Shown here: positions 6,465-7,541 of the stretch, in pieces
How positions within the stretch are numbered: position 1 is the stretch's first letter
How the letters are laid out: each line of letters starts with the position of its first letter
Assembly: GCA_002432545.1 (NCBI GenBank)
Contig: DJFR01000256.1
Location: 25,199-32,739 of the forward strand
Length of the DNA: 7,541 nt
DNA from: Flammeovirgaceae bacterium UBA5867
GTDB taxonomy: Bacteria > Bacteroidota > Bacteroidia > Cytophagales > Cyclobacteriaceae
Direction of reading: 5' to 3'
The notes under the pieces: generated by a model
The model's input: only the letters and a program-made list of their open reading frames with translations
What the model was told of the DNA's origin: nothing
Database searches by the model: none
Program-made: the position numbers and the translations under genes

Positions 6465-6896
6465 CTATTGTCCTGCTATATATTGTTCCAGATGTTCAAT
6501 GATAGATTTCTGTTCATTGATGACTGATCGCACAACATCGCTGATGGAGATTACGCCCACCAGTTCGCCATTTTCTTCTACAGGAAGGTGACGGAATTTT
6601 TTGTCACTCATCATCCTCATGCACTGTTCAATCGAGGTATCGGGTGTAACCGTAAATACCTTGGTAGTCATGAGCTCTTTAATTAATGTATCCTTGGACG
6701 ATCTTCCTTTCAGGATGAGCTTGCGGGCGTAGTCTCGCTCGGTGAAGATGCCAACCATTCTACCATCTTCAACAATGACGAGGCCGCCAATATTTTTCTC
6801 GCACATCACTTCGATGGCGTGGTAGACAGTAACATCTGGTGCAACATGATAGACCGCATTTCCTTTGAAATCGAGGATATCTTTTACTTTTCCCAT
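6465..6896 (-). CDS. Tandem CBS-domain protein
   Basis: A 143-residue cytoplasmic protein made almost entirely of two CBS domains, which together form one Bateman module that usually binds adenine nucleotides. CBS1 spans about 7-62 and ends GIFTERDYARKL (49-60). CBS2 spans about 75-128 and ends GVISISDVVRSVI (114-126). The TERD (52-55) and SISD (117-120) motifs carry the Thr/Ser and Asp that normally contact the nucleotide ribose, so ligand binding looks intact. There is no attached enzyme or transporter domain, so it would act by binding a partner; the partner is not evident. The ATG at 6894-6896 gives the expected MGKVKDIL start. It lies downstream of nuoN but is separated from it by a terminator, and probably has its own promoter. 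Its Val-Tyr pairs are coded GTC TAT and GTC TAC, unlike the GTA TAY used by its neighbours. Confidence 0.93.
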   Translation of the reverse strand: MGKVKDILDFKGNAVYHVAPDVTVYHAIEVMCEKNIGGLVIVEDGRMVGIFTERDYARKLILKGRSSKDTLIKELMTTKVFTVTPDTSIEQCMRMMSDKKFRHLPVEENGELVGVISISDVVRSVINEQKSIIEHLEQYIAGQ

Positions 6897-6918
6897 AGTA
6901 TAAGTTTTAGCAATCGAT

Positions 6919-6950
6919 TGAAGATAACTTTTTCAGATAGAAAAAGCAAA
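6919..6950 (-). promoter_or_regulatory. Possible promoter of the CBS gene
   Basis: On the minus strand a TTTG (6947-6950) is followed after 20 bases by TATCTTCA (6919-6926), matching six of eight positions of TAnnTTTG. Spacing fits the Bacteroidota -33/-7 arrangement. Transcription would begin near 6912, giving a leader of about 16 bases. The perfect palindrome CAATCGATTG (6911-6920) sits over the predicted start point and could be an operator. The -33 element overlaps the foot of the nuoN terminator. Confidence 0.35.
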
Positions 6951-6976
6951 TAGCCAATCCGTATGGACTGGCTATT
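6936..6976 (-). terminator. Intrinsic terminator after nuoN
   Basis: The stem pairs AATAGCCA (6949-6956) with TGGCTATT (6969-6976). After one A-C mismatch it continues with TCC/GGA and closes on a GTAT loop. On the minus strand it is followed by TTTGCTTTTTCT. It begins 25 bases after the nuoN stop codon (7001-7003) and would end the complex I operon transcript before the CBS gene. Confidence 0.75.
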
Positions 6977-7000
6977 GATCTATGGGAAATAGTGCTAAAA

Positions 7001-7541
7001 TTATTGAGCAGGGAACAGCGACATGATTGCATCAGGGAATAATCCGAGCGCAAATATCAATGCGATGAGTACAAACAAGAGTAATTTTTGTGATGCGCTC
7101 AACGTAATGGATGGCGCAGACGACTCGTTGAAGTACATGGCTATAATTACGCGGAAGTAATAGTATACACCAATCAGTGACGTGATTACAGCAACAATCA
7201 CCAGGCTGGTATAGCCATGATTGATAGCCTGTGCAAATACCATATACTTACCAAAGAAACCTGCCAGCGGAGGTATACCTGCCAACGACAACAAGGCGAT
7301 AGTAATGGTAACAGCAAGCCATGAATTCTTTTTAAAGAGTCCGTTGAAATAATCAACCGTGATTTCTTCGGAATTACCCTCCACTAAATGCAGTACGCTG
7401 AATGCTGCAAGCGATGAAATGGAATAGGTAGTGAGATAGTAAAATATAGTTCCGGTTTCGCCAGGACTTGTTGTGAACGCGAGAAGTATATAGCCTACGT
7501 GACCAACGCTGGAGTATGCCAGCATGCGCTTCACGTTGTTC
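7001..7541 (-). CDS. nuoN: NADH-quinone oxidoreductase subunit N, C-terminal part (runs off right edge)
   Basis: One of the antiporter-like, proton-pumping membrane subunits of respiratory complex I. The visible 179 residues are the last third or so of a protein that is usually about 450-490 long. The stretch NNVKRMLAYSSVGHVGYILL, starting at the window edge, is the hallmark of the ND2/NuoN family's middle region. SLAGIPPLAGFFGKYMVF carries the conserved helix-12 lysine corresponding to E. coli Lys395. Further hydrophobic helices follow at about 107-133 (with GVYYYFRVIIAMYF) and 150-172 of the visible part. The coding frame continues past the window edge, so the GTG within NNVKRM is an internal Val codon and not a start. 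NuoN is normally the last gene of the nuo operon, and a terminator lies 25 bases after its stop, consistent with that. Confidence 0.95.
   Translation of the reverse strand, partial: NNVKRMLAYSSVGHVGYILLAFTTSPGETGTIFYYLTTYSISSLAAFSVLHLVEGNSEEITVDYFNGLFKKNSWLAVTITIALLSLAGIPPLAGFFGKYMVFAQAINHGYTSLVIVAVITSLIGVYYYFRVIIAMYFNESSAPSITLSASQKLLLFVLIALIFALGLFPDAIMSLFPAQ

Noticed and set aside
1..7541. CRISPR array, tRNA, rRNA, insertion sequence, prophage or defence system
   Set aside because: No regular direct-repeat array, cloverleaf, transposase, integrase or phage-like gene is visible. Apart from the two short repeat copies, the content is housekeeping and surface-protein genes.

Overview
The window looks like a chromosomal segment from a member of the Bacteroidota, probably a gliding or polysaccharide-degrading lineage such as Cytophagales or Chitinophagales. 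The evidence is a very large secreted protein with SBBP/beta-propeller repeats, PKD domains and a CHU_C-type (type B) type IX secretion C-terminal domain, a near absence of Shine-Dalgarno sequences before the genes, and one clear TAnnTTTG promoter box. I cannot name the species. Five of the six genes lie on the minus strand.

Layout, left to right. Positions 1-2042 (minus) hold a glycerol-use pair, glpK followed after 22 bases by glpD, which runs off the left edge. Together they would phosphorylate glycerol and oxidise glycerol-3-phosphate to dihydroxyacetone phosphate, passing electrons to quinone. Positions 2043-2354 form a divergent intergenic region. It contains four alternating TTCACA/TGTGAA half-sites that look like an operator, one copy of a dispersed intergenic repeat, and the promoter of a small plus-strand gene (2355-2777) with a tentative STAS/SpoIIAA-like assignment. 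A second copy of the repeat follows that gene, and then a strong hairpin terminator at the convergent junction with the next gene.

Positions 2919-6215 (minus) encode the 1098-residue secreted protein. It appears to be transcribed alone. A 249-base gap with little recognisable content separates it from a two-CBS-domain protein (6465-6896, minus). Upstream of that lie a terminator and the C-terminal third of NuoN, the last membrane subunit of respiratory complex I (7001 to the right edge, minus). NuoN would feed the same quinone pool that GlpD reduces; this is a general metabolic link and not evidence of co-regulation.

I found no clearly new multi-gene system. The items most worth a second look are the half-site cluster upstream of glpK, two interlocking inverted repeats that would pair the CBS gene's start codon with the end of the nuoN message, the repeat copies flanking the small gene, and a strong codon-context habit (Val-Tyr written GTA TAY) that fills the coding sequence with TATA words.
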